From positions 1-64,000 of the forward strand of contig NZ_OCNE01000013.1 in the NCBI RefSeq assembly GCF_900230195.1: 64,000 nucleotides of DNA. The letters run 5' to 3'. Below the pieces are notes generated by a model. That model did not search any database. It worked only from the letters and a program-made list of their open reading frames with translations, and was not told where the DNA came from. Position 1 is the stretch's first letter, and each line of letters begins with the position of its first letter. Source of the DNA: Streptomyces zhaozhouensis (GTDB lineage: Bacteria; Actinomycetota; Actinomycetes; Streptomycetales; Streptomycetaceae). Below are positions 1 to 28,768 of this stretch, piece by piece. A program made the translations under genes and the position numbers.

Positions 1-2010
1 AATGTGGGGCATTCGTTGGCGGGTTCGGGTGTGGTGAGTCTGATCTCGTTGGTGCAGGGGATGCGGAAGCGGACCATTCCGGCGAGCATTCACTGCGACG
101 AGGTGAACGACTACATCCGTTGGGACGATTCCCCGTTCTATGTGAACCGGGAGACCCGGGAGTGGCCCGAGCCCGAGGACGGTCGGCTGGTAGGCGCCGT
201 CAGCTCGTTCGGAATGAGCGGCACCAACGCGCACATCGTCGTCGAGAGCCATGACACCGAGGCCGACATCTCGGCGCGAACCTCCGAGTGGCCGACGCAG
301 CCCGCCTATCTGCTGGCGCTCTCGGCCAAGACCCCGGAGGCGTTGCGGCGGCGGATCGCCGACCTGGCCGACTACCTGGAGGCACGTCCGGGGATCGACA
401 GGCATCAGCTCACCGCGATCAGCGCCGAACTCCTCGACGGACGGCACCACTTCGGCCATCGCTGCGCCGTGGTGGTCCGCGACGGGCAGGACGCGGCGCA
501 GGCGCTGCGGCGCGCCCAGGAGGGAGAGTCCGGTCCCGGCGTCTTTCTCGCCACGGTGGGGCGGGCGTTCAGCCCCAGGCCGCCCATCCAGCAGTTGATC
601 AGCGAGCTGGCGCAGCAGGCCGCGACCCTCACCGACCCGGCGAAGTACCAGGAGAACCTCCAGGTGCAGGCGGACCTCTACTCGCAGGGCTTCGAGCTGC
701 GGGTCCCGCCCCGGCCGACCGGCCGGCTGCCGCTGGCGCTGCCCAGCTACCCGTTCCTCGCACGGGAGTTCCGTCCCGGCGGGCACGAGCGCCGCGAGGA
801 GGCCACGGCCGAGGCGGCGCCCGCGTCGGCCATGCCGGTGACCGTGCCCGAGACCGGGCAGGCGCCGGGCCGGCCGTCGCGCCGAAAGGCCGCGCATCGC
901 AAGCCCGCTCAGCCCCGGCCCAGGCCGCAGCCGAAGCATCGGGCCACGTCCCCCGCCAGGCCCAAGCCGACGGCCGTCGGGCTGTCGGCCACCGCCGACG
1001 CCCCGCCGGCCAGGACCGCCACGGTCGAGCGGGCGGCCGTCGCGCTCGCCGCGCCCGGCGCGGCGCGCGGCGCGGACGGAGCGCTCGGCAAGCCGCACGG
1101 CGTCGCGCTGTCACCGCTGGGGAGCGTCGTCACGCAGCGGCTCGACGCCGCCGCGACGGCGCGGGCGAAGCCCGACGGGCTGGTCCTCCCGCCGTTGCGT
1201 CCGGTGATCGAAACCGCCGAGCCCCTCACGGACGTCTCCGCGTCCGTGGTCGAGGCGCCGTCGGAGCGCACGAGCCCTTCCACTCCTCCGACCGGCGACG
1301 ACGAGGAGGCGTACCGGGCCTTCGTCGGCGAGTTGGTGGTGAGTTTGGCTGCTGAGTTGTATGTGGAGCCGGAGGAGGTGGCGTTGGATATGACGTTCAC
1401 CGATCTGGGGTTGGATTCGATTGTCGGTGTGGAGTGGATTCGTTGGGTCAACCAGCGTTATGGGTTGTCGGTTGAGTCGACGCGGATTTATCAGTATCCG
1501 ACGGTTCCTGAGTTCGCTCGCTTTCTGTGGGGTGAGGTCGGGGGTGTCGTGGCTTCGGGGCGTTCGGTGGAGCCTGTGGAGTCGGTGGTGGCTGAGGTGG
1601 TTGGGGAGTCGGAGGCTCCGGTGGTCGCCGAGGTGGGGGATGAGGGGTATCGGGATTTGTTGGGTGAGTTGGTGGTGAGTCTGGCTGCTGAGTTGTATGT
1701 GGAGCCGGAGGAGGTGGCGTTGGATATGACGTTCACCGATCTCGGGCTTGACTCGATCGTCGGCGTGGAGTGGATCCGTTGGGTCAACCAGCGCTACGGG
1801 TTGTCGGTCGAGTCGACCCGGATCTACCAGCATCCAACCCTTTCGGAGTTCGGTCGCTTCCTGATGGGCGAGCTCGCGGAATCCGGGAATCCCGCCGGCG
1901 CCGCCGGGGGCGGCACGGCGGAGTTGGACGTCGAACAGGTTCTGGAACGGGTCTACTCCGGTGAGTTGAGTCCCGAACAGGCCGAAGAGCTTCTGACCGA
2001 AATTCACTGA
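1..2010 (+). CDS. PKS C-terminal part: KS end - ACP - ACP (5' truncated)
   Basis: This is the end of a modular polyketide synthase whose start lies before the window. The frame is open from base 1 and begins with Asn-Val-Gly-His, the third KS catalytic motif, so the GTG at position 4 is not a real start. About 80 residues of KS follow, then the KS-flanking linker ending in a PSYPF motif near residue 250, with no AT. An Ala/Pro/Arg-rich linker (about 265-430) leads to two almost identical ACPs (about 436-510 and 551-625). Both have DSIVGVEW at the phosphopantetheine serine, so a Trp sits six residues after the Ser, which is the known flag of beta-branching ACPs. The last 28 residues look like a helical docking element. 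The absence of an AT fits a trans-AT system. The HMG-synthase cassette expected to act on these ACPs is not in the window. Confidence 0.93.
   Translation, partial: NVGHSLAGSGVVSLISLVQGMRKRTIPASIHCDEVNDYIRWDDSPFYVNRETREWPEPEDGRLVGAVSSFGMSGTNAHIVVESHDTEADISARTSEWPTQPAYLLALSAKTPEALRRRIADLADYLEARPGIDRHQLTAISAELLDGRHHFGHRCAVVVRDGQDAAQALRRAQEGESGPGVFLATVGRAFSPRPPIQQLISELAQQAATLTDPAKYQENLQVQADLYSQGFELRVPPRPTGRLPLALPSYPFLAREFRPGGHERREEATAEAAPASAMPVTVPETGQAPGRPSRRKAAHRKPAQPRPRPQPKHRATSPARPKPTAVGLSATADAPPARTATVERAAVALAAPGAARGADGALGKPHGVALSPLGSVVTQRLDAAATARAKPDGLVLPPLRPVIETAEPLTDVSASVVEAPSERTSPSTPPTGDDEEAYRAFVGELVVSLAAELYVEPEEVALDMTFTDLGLDSIVGVEWIRWVNQRYGLSVESTRIYQYPTVPEFARFLWGEVGGVVASGRSVEPVESVVAEVVGESEAPVVAEVGDEGYRDLLGELVVSLAAELYVEPEEVALDMTFTDLGLDSIVGVEWIRWVNQRYGLSVESTRIYQHPTLSEFGRFLMGELAESGNPAGAAGGGTAELDVEQVLERVYSGELSPEQAEELLTEIH
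1330..1742 (+). repeat. Near-identical duplicated ACP-coding repeat (336-bp offset)
   Basis: Bases 1330-1406 and 1666-1742 are the same 77 bp apart from one visible mismatch, offset by 336 bp. They encode the first helix of the two tandem ACPs. Both copies and the DNA between them use T- or G-ending codons such as TTG, GTT and GAT, unlike the C/G-ending codons of the flanks. After 1742 the second copy keeps the same protein sequence but returns to typical high-GC codons. This looks like a recent duplication or gene-conversion tract. Confidence 0.8.
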
Positions 2011-2024
2011 GGGGGCGGCCGAGA

Positions 2025-22259
<20,235 letters not shown>

Positions 22260-22294
22260 TGCGCGCGACGGCCGAGACAAGGAACAACGGACCG

Positions 22295-25200
22295 ATGACC
22301 GAGGATCGATCGACCATGGCGAAGGACCCCACGCGGTATCAGGGCCTGCTCAGCGAGGCGTTGACGGCCGTCCGTGACGTGAAGCGGCGGCTGCGGGAGC
22401 GGGCCGGCTCCGAGCCGGTCGCCGTCGTCGGCATGGCCTGCCGGTTCCCGGGCGGCTGCGACTCCCCTGAGGCGTTCTGGCGGCTGCTGACCGCCGGCGG
22501 CGAGAGCGTCGTCGACGCGCCGGAGGGCCGTTGGGAGCTGGCCGGCGGCGACGGCACGGAACCCGCGCGCGGCAACTTCCTGCACGGCGACGTGTCGCGG
22601 TTCGACGCCCGCTTCTTCCGGATGTCCCCGGCGGAGGCCAACTCCCTGGACCCGCAGCAGCGCCTGCTGCTCGAAGTCTGCTGGGAGTCCCTGGAGAACG
22701 CCGGCATGAACCCGCAGGCCCTGCGCGGCAGCAGGACCGGCGTCTTCGTCGGCCTCTCCGGCGCGAGCGAGTACGGGATGCTGCCCCGGGACGCGGCGAA
22801 GATCAACCAGTACAACGGCACCGGCACCTCGGCCAGCGCCGCCTCCGGCCGGCTCGCCTACGAGTTCGGCTGGCACGGACCGGCCCTCTCGGTCGACACC
22901 GCCTGCTCCTCCTCCCTGGTCGGCACCCACCTCGCCGTCCAGGCGCTGCGGCGCGGCGAGTGCACCATGGCGGTGGCCGGCGGCGTCAGCCTGATGCTGT
23001 CGCCCCACGTGATGACGACGCTGCGGCTGATGAACGCCGTCTCGCCCGACGGCCGAAGCCGCCCGTTCGACGCCGGGGCCGACGGCTACGGGCGCGGCGA
23101 GGGCTGCGGGATGCTGGTGCTCAAGCGGCTGTCGGACGCCGAACGCGACGGGGACACCGTCCTGGCCGTCATCCGGGGCAGCGCGGTGAACAACGACGGC
23201 CCCAGCAGCGGCCTGACCGTGCCCAGCGGCCGTGCGCAGCGCGAGGTCATCGGCGCCGCGCTGAAGTCCGCGCGGGTCGCCCCGGGGGACGTCGGCTACG
23301 TCGAGGCGCACGGCACCGGCACCCCGCTCGGCGACCCCATCGAGGTCGAGGCGCTCTCCCAGGTCTTCGGTCCCGGCGCCTCGGGAAAGGCGCGCCGCAC
23401 GCCGCTGCTGGTCGGCTCGGTCAAGGGAAACATCGGGCACCTGGACAGCGCCGCGGGCGTCGCCGGCCTGATCAAGACCGTGCTGTGCCTGCGGCACGGG
23501 GTGATCCCGCCGCTGACCAACTTCGACACCCTCAATCCCCGCATCCGGCTGGGCGACGTCCCCGTCGAGCTGCCCCGGGACAACGTGCCCTGGCGGCCGG
23601 GCGCCGACGGCCGACGCGTCGCCGGCGTCAGCTCGTTCGGCTTCAGCGGCACCAACGCGCACGTGGTGCTCGCCGAGGCGCCGCCCGCGCCCGCCCCGGC
23701 GGAGCCGGAGACCCCCGGCACCTCCGTGCTGTTCCTGAGCGCCAAGGAGGAGTCCTCGCTGGTCGCGCTCGTCCGCCGCTACGACGCCCACCTCGCGGAG
23801 CACCCGGACGTCCGGCTCGACCAGCTCTGCCACGTCGCCAACACCTGCCGCGCGGCCTTCATGCACCGCGCGACCTTCGTCGCCGACAGCGTCGCCGGAC
23901 TGCGCGAGGGGCTGCGGTCCGCGCTCGACCGGGCCGGGGAACCCGGAGGGCTCTACGGCCCCGACGAGGAGGGGCTCCGGCTGCGGGCCGGCTTCAGCCG
24001 CACCCCGTACCAGGTCCTCGGGGGCGGTACGGCCTACGCGGCGAAGACCTCCGACCAGATCACGCCCAAGCTGGCCTTCGTCCTCCACCCGGAACCCGGC
24101 GACGTGCGCGGCGCCGCCCGCGCGCTCGCCGCCCGCCACCCCGCGTTCCGCGCGGCGTGGTCGGAGTGCCTCGACCGGCTCGCCCCGCGGTTCGGCCCCT
24201 CGTTCGCCGACGCCCTGGCCTCCGCCCCGGCCGGCGGGGCGGAGGACGTCGAGGAGGCGTACTGGTTCGCGTTCCAGTACGCCGTCGCCCAACTGCTCGC
24301 CGCGTTCGACGTCCGCCCGGAGATCGTCGCCGGCGGCGGGCCAGGCCGGCTCGTGGCGGCGGTGGTGGCCGGCGTGCTGAGCCTGGACAGCGCCGTGGCG
24401 CTGCTGGCCGCCGCATGGGGCGCCCGTGAACTGCCCGCGGCCGCACGGGAGGCCGCCCTCGCCGACGCCCTGCGCGACGTTCCGCTGACCCGCCCCGACT
24501 GCCGCCTGGTCTCCGCGGCCACCGGCCGGGAGGGGCGCGGCACCGAGATCGCCGACGCCGCCTTCTGGGCACGCGAACTCGCCGCCCCGAGCGCGCCGGC
24601 CGCCGTACCGACCCTGCTCGACCAGGGCTATCGGCACCTCCTCGTGCTGGGCGGAGCGCCGGGCGCCGACGGGACCGGCGACGCCGACGAGGGGGTGCTG
24701 CGCTTCCCGCTCGGCGAGGGCGAGGGCGAGTGCGCGCGCCTCGCCCACCACCTGGCCGCGTTGACCTGTCTGGGCGCCCATGTGCGCTGGGAGACCTGGC
24801 AGGAGGGCCGCGTCTTCCCCCGACTGCCGCTGCCGACCTACCCGTTCGAGCGGACCCGCTACTGGATCACCCCGCCCGACCGGGACGCGGCCCCCGGCTT
24901 CCGCGACCTCGCGGCCCGCGCCGCCAGGGGCCACGGCCTCGACGGCGAACGCCTGGACCTGCCGGCCGGACCCACCCAGTACGAGTACGTCTACAGCGCC
25001 CGCAACTTCCCCGAGCTGGCCGACAACACCGGTGTCCTGCACATGGGTTACTACGTCGAGATGCTCACCGCCGCGCTCCGCGACGCCGAGCCGCGCGACC
25101 GGCACCGCGTCGAGCGACTGGAGTTCCTCGCCCCGCTGCGCGTCGTCAGCGGGGAGACCAAGCGGGTCACCCTGGTGCTGGAACGCGCCGACGAGGGCCG

Positions 25201-27058
25201 GCTCAGCGTCCGCTTCTTCAGCAAGAGCGACCTGCGCGACGGCTGGGTCCTCCACGTCCACGGCACCGTCGCCCCGGCGCCCGCCCGGCCGCCCGCGTCC
25301 ACCGGCGAGGGGCCCGCCGGGGGCGCGCACGTCGACGCGGACGCCTTCTACCGGCCGCTGGAGGAGAACGGCTTCCGGTTCGGCCCGACCGTGCGCTGGG
25401 TGGACAGCGCCCGCGCCGAGGGTAACGGCGCGCTCGTCCACTTCCGCGCCCACACCCTGGACGACGGCATCCGCCCCTACGCCGTCGGCTTCCACCCGGG
25501 CGTCCTGGACAGCTGCGCCCAGGCGTTCAACTTCCTGGCGCTGCCCGCGGGCGAGGGCCGCACGTACATGATCCGCAGCCTCGGCGGCATCACCGTCGGC
25601 GACCCGGCCGCCGAGCCGCCGGCGCCCGGCGGCCTGCTCGCCCATGTCACCCTCGACGACCCGGCCGCCACCGCCGCCGCCCCGGACGGCGGCGAGATCA
25701 GCGGCGCGGTCCAGGTCCGCGACAGCCGGGGCGCGACGCTGCTGACCATCGAGCAGGCGGTGCTGAAGGAGTTCGACGAGTCGCTGCTGGCCGACATCCA
25801 GTCCGCGCTGGAGGCCGGCGCCGCCGGCGACCGGGCCGGCGACCCGGCGTTCCTGCTGGAGTACGCCGAGACCCCCGACGACGACAAGCCGGGCCTGCTG
25901 CTGGAGCGCACCCGCGCCCTGCTGGCCGCCGCCATGGAGGTCGAGGACCCCGCCACCCTGGAGGCGGACGCCAAGCTGGACGACCTCGGCCTGGACTCCC
26001 TCATCGGGCTGCGCTTCTTCAACAGCGTCCGCGACGTGTTCGGCGTCGAGCTGGGCATGGCCGACCTGATCGACGCGCACACCATCCGGGAGACCGCGAT
26101 GCTCGTGCTGGGCGGGCTGCCCGGCAGCGAGGAACTCGTCGCGCGCCACGCCGCCACCCGGGAGCCGAGGGAGACGCCCAAGACCGGCCGCGAGCTGTGG
26201 ATCCTGGGGCCCGCGCCGCGACCGGAGGCGAAGGTGCGGCTGTTCTGCTTCCCGCACGGCTTCGGCAGCGCCGACATGTACAAGGACTGGCAGGAGGCGC
26301 TCGGCCCCTCGGTGCACGTCGCGCCGGTCAAGCTGCCCGGCCTGGACGTCGAGCGCATGTCGGAGGAGCTGCCACGGGACATCGACGCGCTCATGGCCGC
26401 CATGGAGGAGTCGCTCTCCGAGGAACTGCTCGACCTGCCCGTCATGGCGTTCGGCCACAGCTGGGGCTCGCTCTTCGCCTACCGGCTGGCCCGCCGCCTG
26501 TCGGCCCACCCGAAGGCTCGCGTCGCCCGCCTGTTCGTCTCCGGCTACACCGCGCCCGTGCTCCCCAACACCAGCACGATGCGCATCGTCGAGGAGCTCA
26601 GGGGGCTCGGTTTCACCGGTATCCCCGATTTCGACGAGGTGACCGCCACCAAGTCCGAGGAGGCGGTGAGTCTGGCGTTCATCCGCGCCTGGGACCACGA
26701 GTCCGACTTCGTGGAATTCGCCCTGGAGGGCGCCCGGTTGACGCTGCCGGGTATGCTCGGCGCCTATCAGCTCGTCGAGCGTTTCACCCATGACCCGGCA
26801 GAGTCGTTCGACGTTCCCATCACGGGATTCCACGGCCTGGACGACAACAGGGTCAGCCTTGAGGAGATGAAGGCCTGGGAACGGGTCACCTCCGGCGCAT
26901 TCGACCTGAACACCCTGGCGGGCGATCACGGGTTCATCGACACCGCACAGTCCGAGGGGCGGCTGACCGAGCTGCTCGGAACCGAAATAGCCGAATACAT
27001 CGCAGGAACATCGCCCGCCGAAAGCGGCGGGGAACGGCGACGCGGCCTGACCGCCTGA
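22295..27058 (+). CDS. Terminal PKS module: KS - degenerate AT - double hotdog - ACP - TE
   Basis: About 1587 residues. It has an N-terminal coiled-coil-like docking helix (about 8-38), KS 40-464 (DTACSSS, HGTGT, GNIGH), an AT-shaped region about 593-858, a double-hotdog region about 889-1166, an ACP about 1196-1279 (GLDSL) and a TE about 1302-1572 (GHSWGS; Asp-His near the end). The AT nucleophile motif GHSxGE is replaced by GGGPGR and the GQG motif is also gone, so this AT should be inactive. The hotdog region lacks the DH H-x3-G-x4-P motif and instead reads DNTGVLHMGYY, closer to 4HBT-type thioesterases. Its second half keeps the DH-like HPGVLDSCAQ. The TE resembles type II thioesterases and probably releases the product. 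The ATG at 22295 follows an AAGGA. An in-frame ATG at 22259 overlapping the previous stop is the alternative start. Confidence 0.92.
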   Translation: MTEDRSTMAKDPTRYQGLLSEALTAVRDVKRRLRERAGSEPVAVVGMACRFPGGCDSPEAFWRLLTAGGESVVDAPEGRWELAGGDGTEPARGNFLHGDVSRFDARFFRMSPAEANSLDPQQRLLLEVCWESLENAGMNPQALRGSRTGVFVGLSGASEYGMLPRDAAKINQYNGTGTSASAASGRLAYEFGWHGPALSVDTACSSSLVGTHLAVQALRRGECTMAVAGGVSLMLSPHVMTTLRLMNAVSPDGRSRPFDAGADGYGRGEGCGMLVLKRLSDAERDGDTVLAVIRGSAVNNDGPSSGLTVPSGRAQREVIGAALKSARVAPGDVGYVEAHGTGTPLGDPIEVEALSQVFGPGASGKARRTPLLVGSVKGNIGHLDSAAGVAGLIKTVLCLRHGVIPPLTNFDTLNPRIRLGDVPVELPRDNVPWRPGADGRRVAGVSSFGFSGTNAHVVLAEAPPAPAPAEPETPGTSVLFLSAKEESSLVALVRRYDAHLAEHPDVRLDQLCHVANTCRAAFMHRATFVADSVAGLREGLRSALDRAGEPGGLYGPDEEGLRLRAGFSRTPYQVLGGGTAYAAKTSDQITPKLAFVLHPEPGDVRGAARALAARHPAFRAAWSECLDRLAPRFGPSFADALASAPAGGAEDVEEAYWFAFQYAVAQLLAAFDVRPEIVAGGGPGRLVAAVVAGVLSLDSAVALLAAAWGARELPAAAREAALADALRDVPLTRPDCRLVSAATGREGRGTEIADAAFWARELAAPSAPAAVPTLLDQGYRHLLVLGGAPGADGTGDADEGVLRFPLGEGEGECARLAHHLAALTCLGAHVRWETWQEGRVFPRLPLPTYPFERTRYWITPPDRDAAPGFRDLAARAARGHGLDGERLDLPAGPTQYEYVYSARNFPELADNTGVLHMGYYVEMLTAALRDAEPRDRHRVERLEFLAPLRVVSGETKRVTLVLERADEGRLSVRFFSKSDLRDGWVLHVHGTVAPAPARPPASTGEGPAGGAHVDADAFYRPLEENGFRFGPTVRWVDSARAEGNGALVHFRAHTLDDGIRPYAVGFHPGVLDSCAQAFNFLALPAGEGRTYMIRSLGGITVGDPAAEPPAPGGLLAHVTLDDPAATAAAPDGGEISGAVQVRDSRGATLLTIEQAVLKEFDESLLADIQSALEAGAAGDRAGDPAFLLEYAETPDDDKPGLLLERTRALLAAAMEVEDPATLEADAKLDDLGLDSLIGLRFFNSVRDVFGVELGMADLIDAHTIRETAMLVLGGLPGSEELVARHAATREPRETPKTGRELWILGPAPRPEAKVRLFCFPHGFGSADMYKDWQEALGPSVHVAPVKLPGLDVERMSEELPRDIDALMAAMEESLSEELLDLPVMAFGHSWGSLFAYRLARRLSAHPKARVARLFVSGYTAPVLPNTSTMRIVEELRGLGFTGIPDFDEVTATKSEEAVSLAFIRAWDHESDFVEFALEGARLTLPGMLGAYQLVERFTHDPAESFDVPITGFHGLDDNRVSLEEMKAWERVTSGAFDLNTLAGDHGFIDTAQSEGRLTELLGTEIAEYIAGTSPAESGGERRRGLTA

Positions 27059-27089
27059 CGGGGCGCGGCGCGAGGAGAGGAAAGAATCT

Positions 27090-28028
27090 GTGGAACACGC
27101 CATAGCGGTCGACGCCGTCACCAAGAAACTCGACGGACGACAGATCCTGCGGGGGGTGACGTTCGAGGTCGGCAAGGGACAGGTCTTCGGCTTCCTGGGC
27201 CCCAACGGCGCGGGGAAGACCACCACCATCCGCATCATGCTCGGACTGTTCGCCCCCGACTCCGGCCGGGCCACCATCATGGGCCAGGACTGCGGCACCG
27301 ACCGGGCCCGCCAGTACCTGGGCTTCGTCGTGGACGGCGACGGCCTCTACGACAACGCCACCGCGGAGGACAACCTCGCCTACTTCGCCCGGATCTACCA
27401 GCGCCCCGCCTCCAGGGAACGCATCCGCGAGGTGCTCGGCCTGGTCGACCTGGCGGACCGGGCGGACTCCCCGGCCGGCACGTTCTCCAAGGGAATGCGG
27501 CAGCGCCTGGCCATCGCGCGCTCCCTCATCCACGACCCGGACGTGCTGATCCTGGACGAGCCGACCTCCGGCGTGGACCCCTCCGCGCAGATCGAGATCC
27601 GTCAACTGCTGCTGGACATCGCCCGCAACCAGGGCAAGGCGGTGCTGCTCAGCTCGCACAACATGGACGAGGTGCAGCGCATCTGCGACCGGATCGCCCT
27701 GCTGTACAAGGGCGAGGTCGTGCTCTCCGGCTCGTTGGACGAGCTCTCCGCGCACATGGGCCGGGGCGGTGTCGTCGTCCGCACCGACGGGCCGGTGCCC
27801 CAGGCCGTGTGGGGGGCCGTCGCGGCCAGGCCGGACTTCGGGCTCGCCGGCGAGCCGTGGCGCGAGCCGGGCGCGCCGCTGGAGTTCACCCCGGCCGACC
27901 CCGCGCTGGTGCCGGACATCGTCCGCTCCCTCACGGAGGCCGGCGCGCGCATCACCGCGGTGGAGCGCGGCGGCATGTCCCTGGAGGAGATGTACACCTC
28001 GATCGTGCGGAGGGACCGGACCGCATGA
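27090..28028 (+). CDS. ABC-2 type exporter ATP-binding protein (DrrA-like)
   Basis: A 312-residue cytoplasmic ATPase. Walker A is GPNGAGKTT (about residue 36), the signature reads FSKGMRQR and Walker B is LILDEPTSG. It continues into the C-terminal regulatory region usual in ABC-2 drug exporters. The GTG start follows a strong purine-rich ribosome site (AGGAGAGGAAAG) 31 bp after the PKS thioesterase gene. Its stop overlaps the next permease start (ATGA), so the three transporter genes form one translationally coupled unit. Because it follows the PKS genes directly, I infer product export or self-resistance. The substrate is not shown by the sequence. Confidence 0.9.
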   Translation: MEHAIAVDAVTKKLDGRQILRGVTFEVGKGQVFGFLGPNGAGKTTTIRIMLGLFAPDSGRATIMGQDCGTDRARQYLGFVVDGDGLYDNATAEDNLAYFARIYQRPASRERIREVLGLVDLADRADSPAGTFSKGMRQRLAIARSLIHDPDVLILDEPTSGVDPSAQIEIRQLLLDIARNQGKAVLLSSHNMDEVQRICDRIALLYKGEVVLSGSLDELSAHMGRGGVVVRTDGPVPQAVWGAVAARPDFGLAGEPWREPGAPLEFTPADPALVPDIVRSLTEAGARITAVERGGMSLEEMYTSIVRRDRTA

Positions 28029-28768
28029 GGCAACTGCTGGCCGTCACCGGCATCAATCTCCGCAACAACATGCAGTCCAAGGCGCTGATCGTCGTCTTCG
28101 TCGGCATCGGCGTCCTCCTGGTGGGCATCGCCGGCGTCGTCGCCGGGGCCTTCGTCCTCGGCCCCGAGGCCGACGACGGTGACTCCACCCCCGCCGAACT
28201 GGGGAACTCCCTGGGCCTGATCGGCTACGCGACCACCGTCGTGATCATCGGCGCCAGCTACTCGGTGCTGTTCTCGGTGCCGCTGACCCGCGACAAGATC
28301 CGCGGCACCCTGGAGTCGCTGCTGGCCACCCCGACCAGCGCCCGGCAGGTGTGGCTGGGCAAGAGCCTGGCGCTCTTCCTGCCCGGCGCGATCGTCGGCA
28401 ACGTGCTGGCCCTCGGCCTGACCCTGGTCCTCGCCTACGGCTATCTCGGCAGCGGCGAGGTCGAGTGGAACGGCTGGCTGCTGCTGACCACGCACGTGGC
28501 CGTGCCGCTGGTCTACACCGGGCTCAGCCTCGTCGTCCACGTCGCCGGCCTGCTGGGCCGGGTCGCCAACGCCAACGTCCTCAACGTCGTCTTCCTGCCG
28601 GGCTTCACCGCCACCATGCTCAACCTCGCGGGACGGGGCGTGGTCGACGCCGGCTCCTCGGCGTTCCTCGCGATCAACGTCGGGGCGGCCGCCGTGCTGG
28701 TTCTGCTGGCCGTGGTCTTCGCCCGCAAGCTCACCAAGGAGAGGATCGTGCTCTCGTGCCGCGCCTAG
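28025..28768 (+). CDS. ABC-2 type transporter permease (first)
   Basis: A 247-residue integral membrane protein. A short cytoplasmic N-terminus is followed by a strongly hydrophobic segment from about residue 19 and several more membrane spans. The central TRDKIRGTLESLLATP stretch is the typical cytoplasmic element of ABC-2 permeases. The ATG overlaps the stop of the ATPase gene, so the two are coupled. It would form the membrane channel together with the next gene. The same RDK/REK-x-GT/GV-x-E-x-LLATP element appears in both permeases, which suggests they are diverged paralogues that heterodimerise. The substrate is unknown and probably the polyketide. Confidence 0.88.
   Translation: MRQLLAVTGINLRNNMQSKALIVVFVGIGVLLVGIAGVVAGAFVLGPEADDGDSTPAELGNSLGLIGYATTVVIIGASYSVLFSVPLTRDKIRGTLESLLATPTSARQVWLGKSLALFLPGAIVGNVLALGLTLVLAYGYLGSGEVEWNGWLLLTTHVAVPLVYTGLSLVVHVAGLLGRVANANVLNVVFLPGFTATMLNLAGRGVVDAGSSAFLAINVGAAAVLVLLAVVFARKLTKERIVLSCRA

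Noticed and set aside
4..6. GTG at position 4 as the start of the first PKS gene
   Set aside because: The frame is open from base 1 and begins inside the conserved KS motif Asn-Val-Gly-His, so the gene is cut by the window edge.
24071..24868. Functional AT in the terminal PKS module
   Set aside because: The Ser of GHSxGE is missing and the GQG motif is replaced, so catalysis is unlikely.
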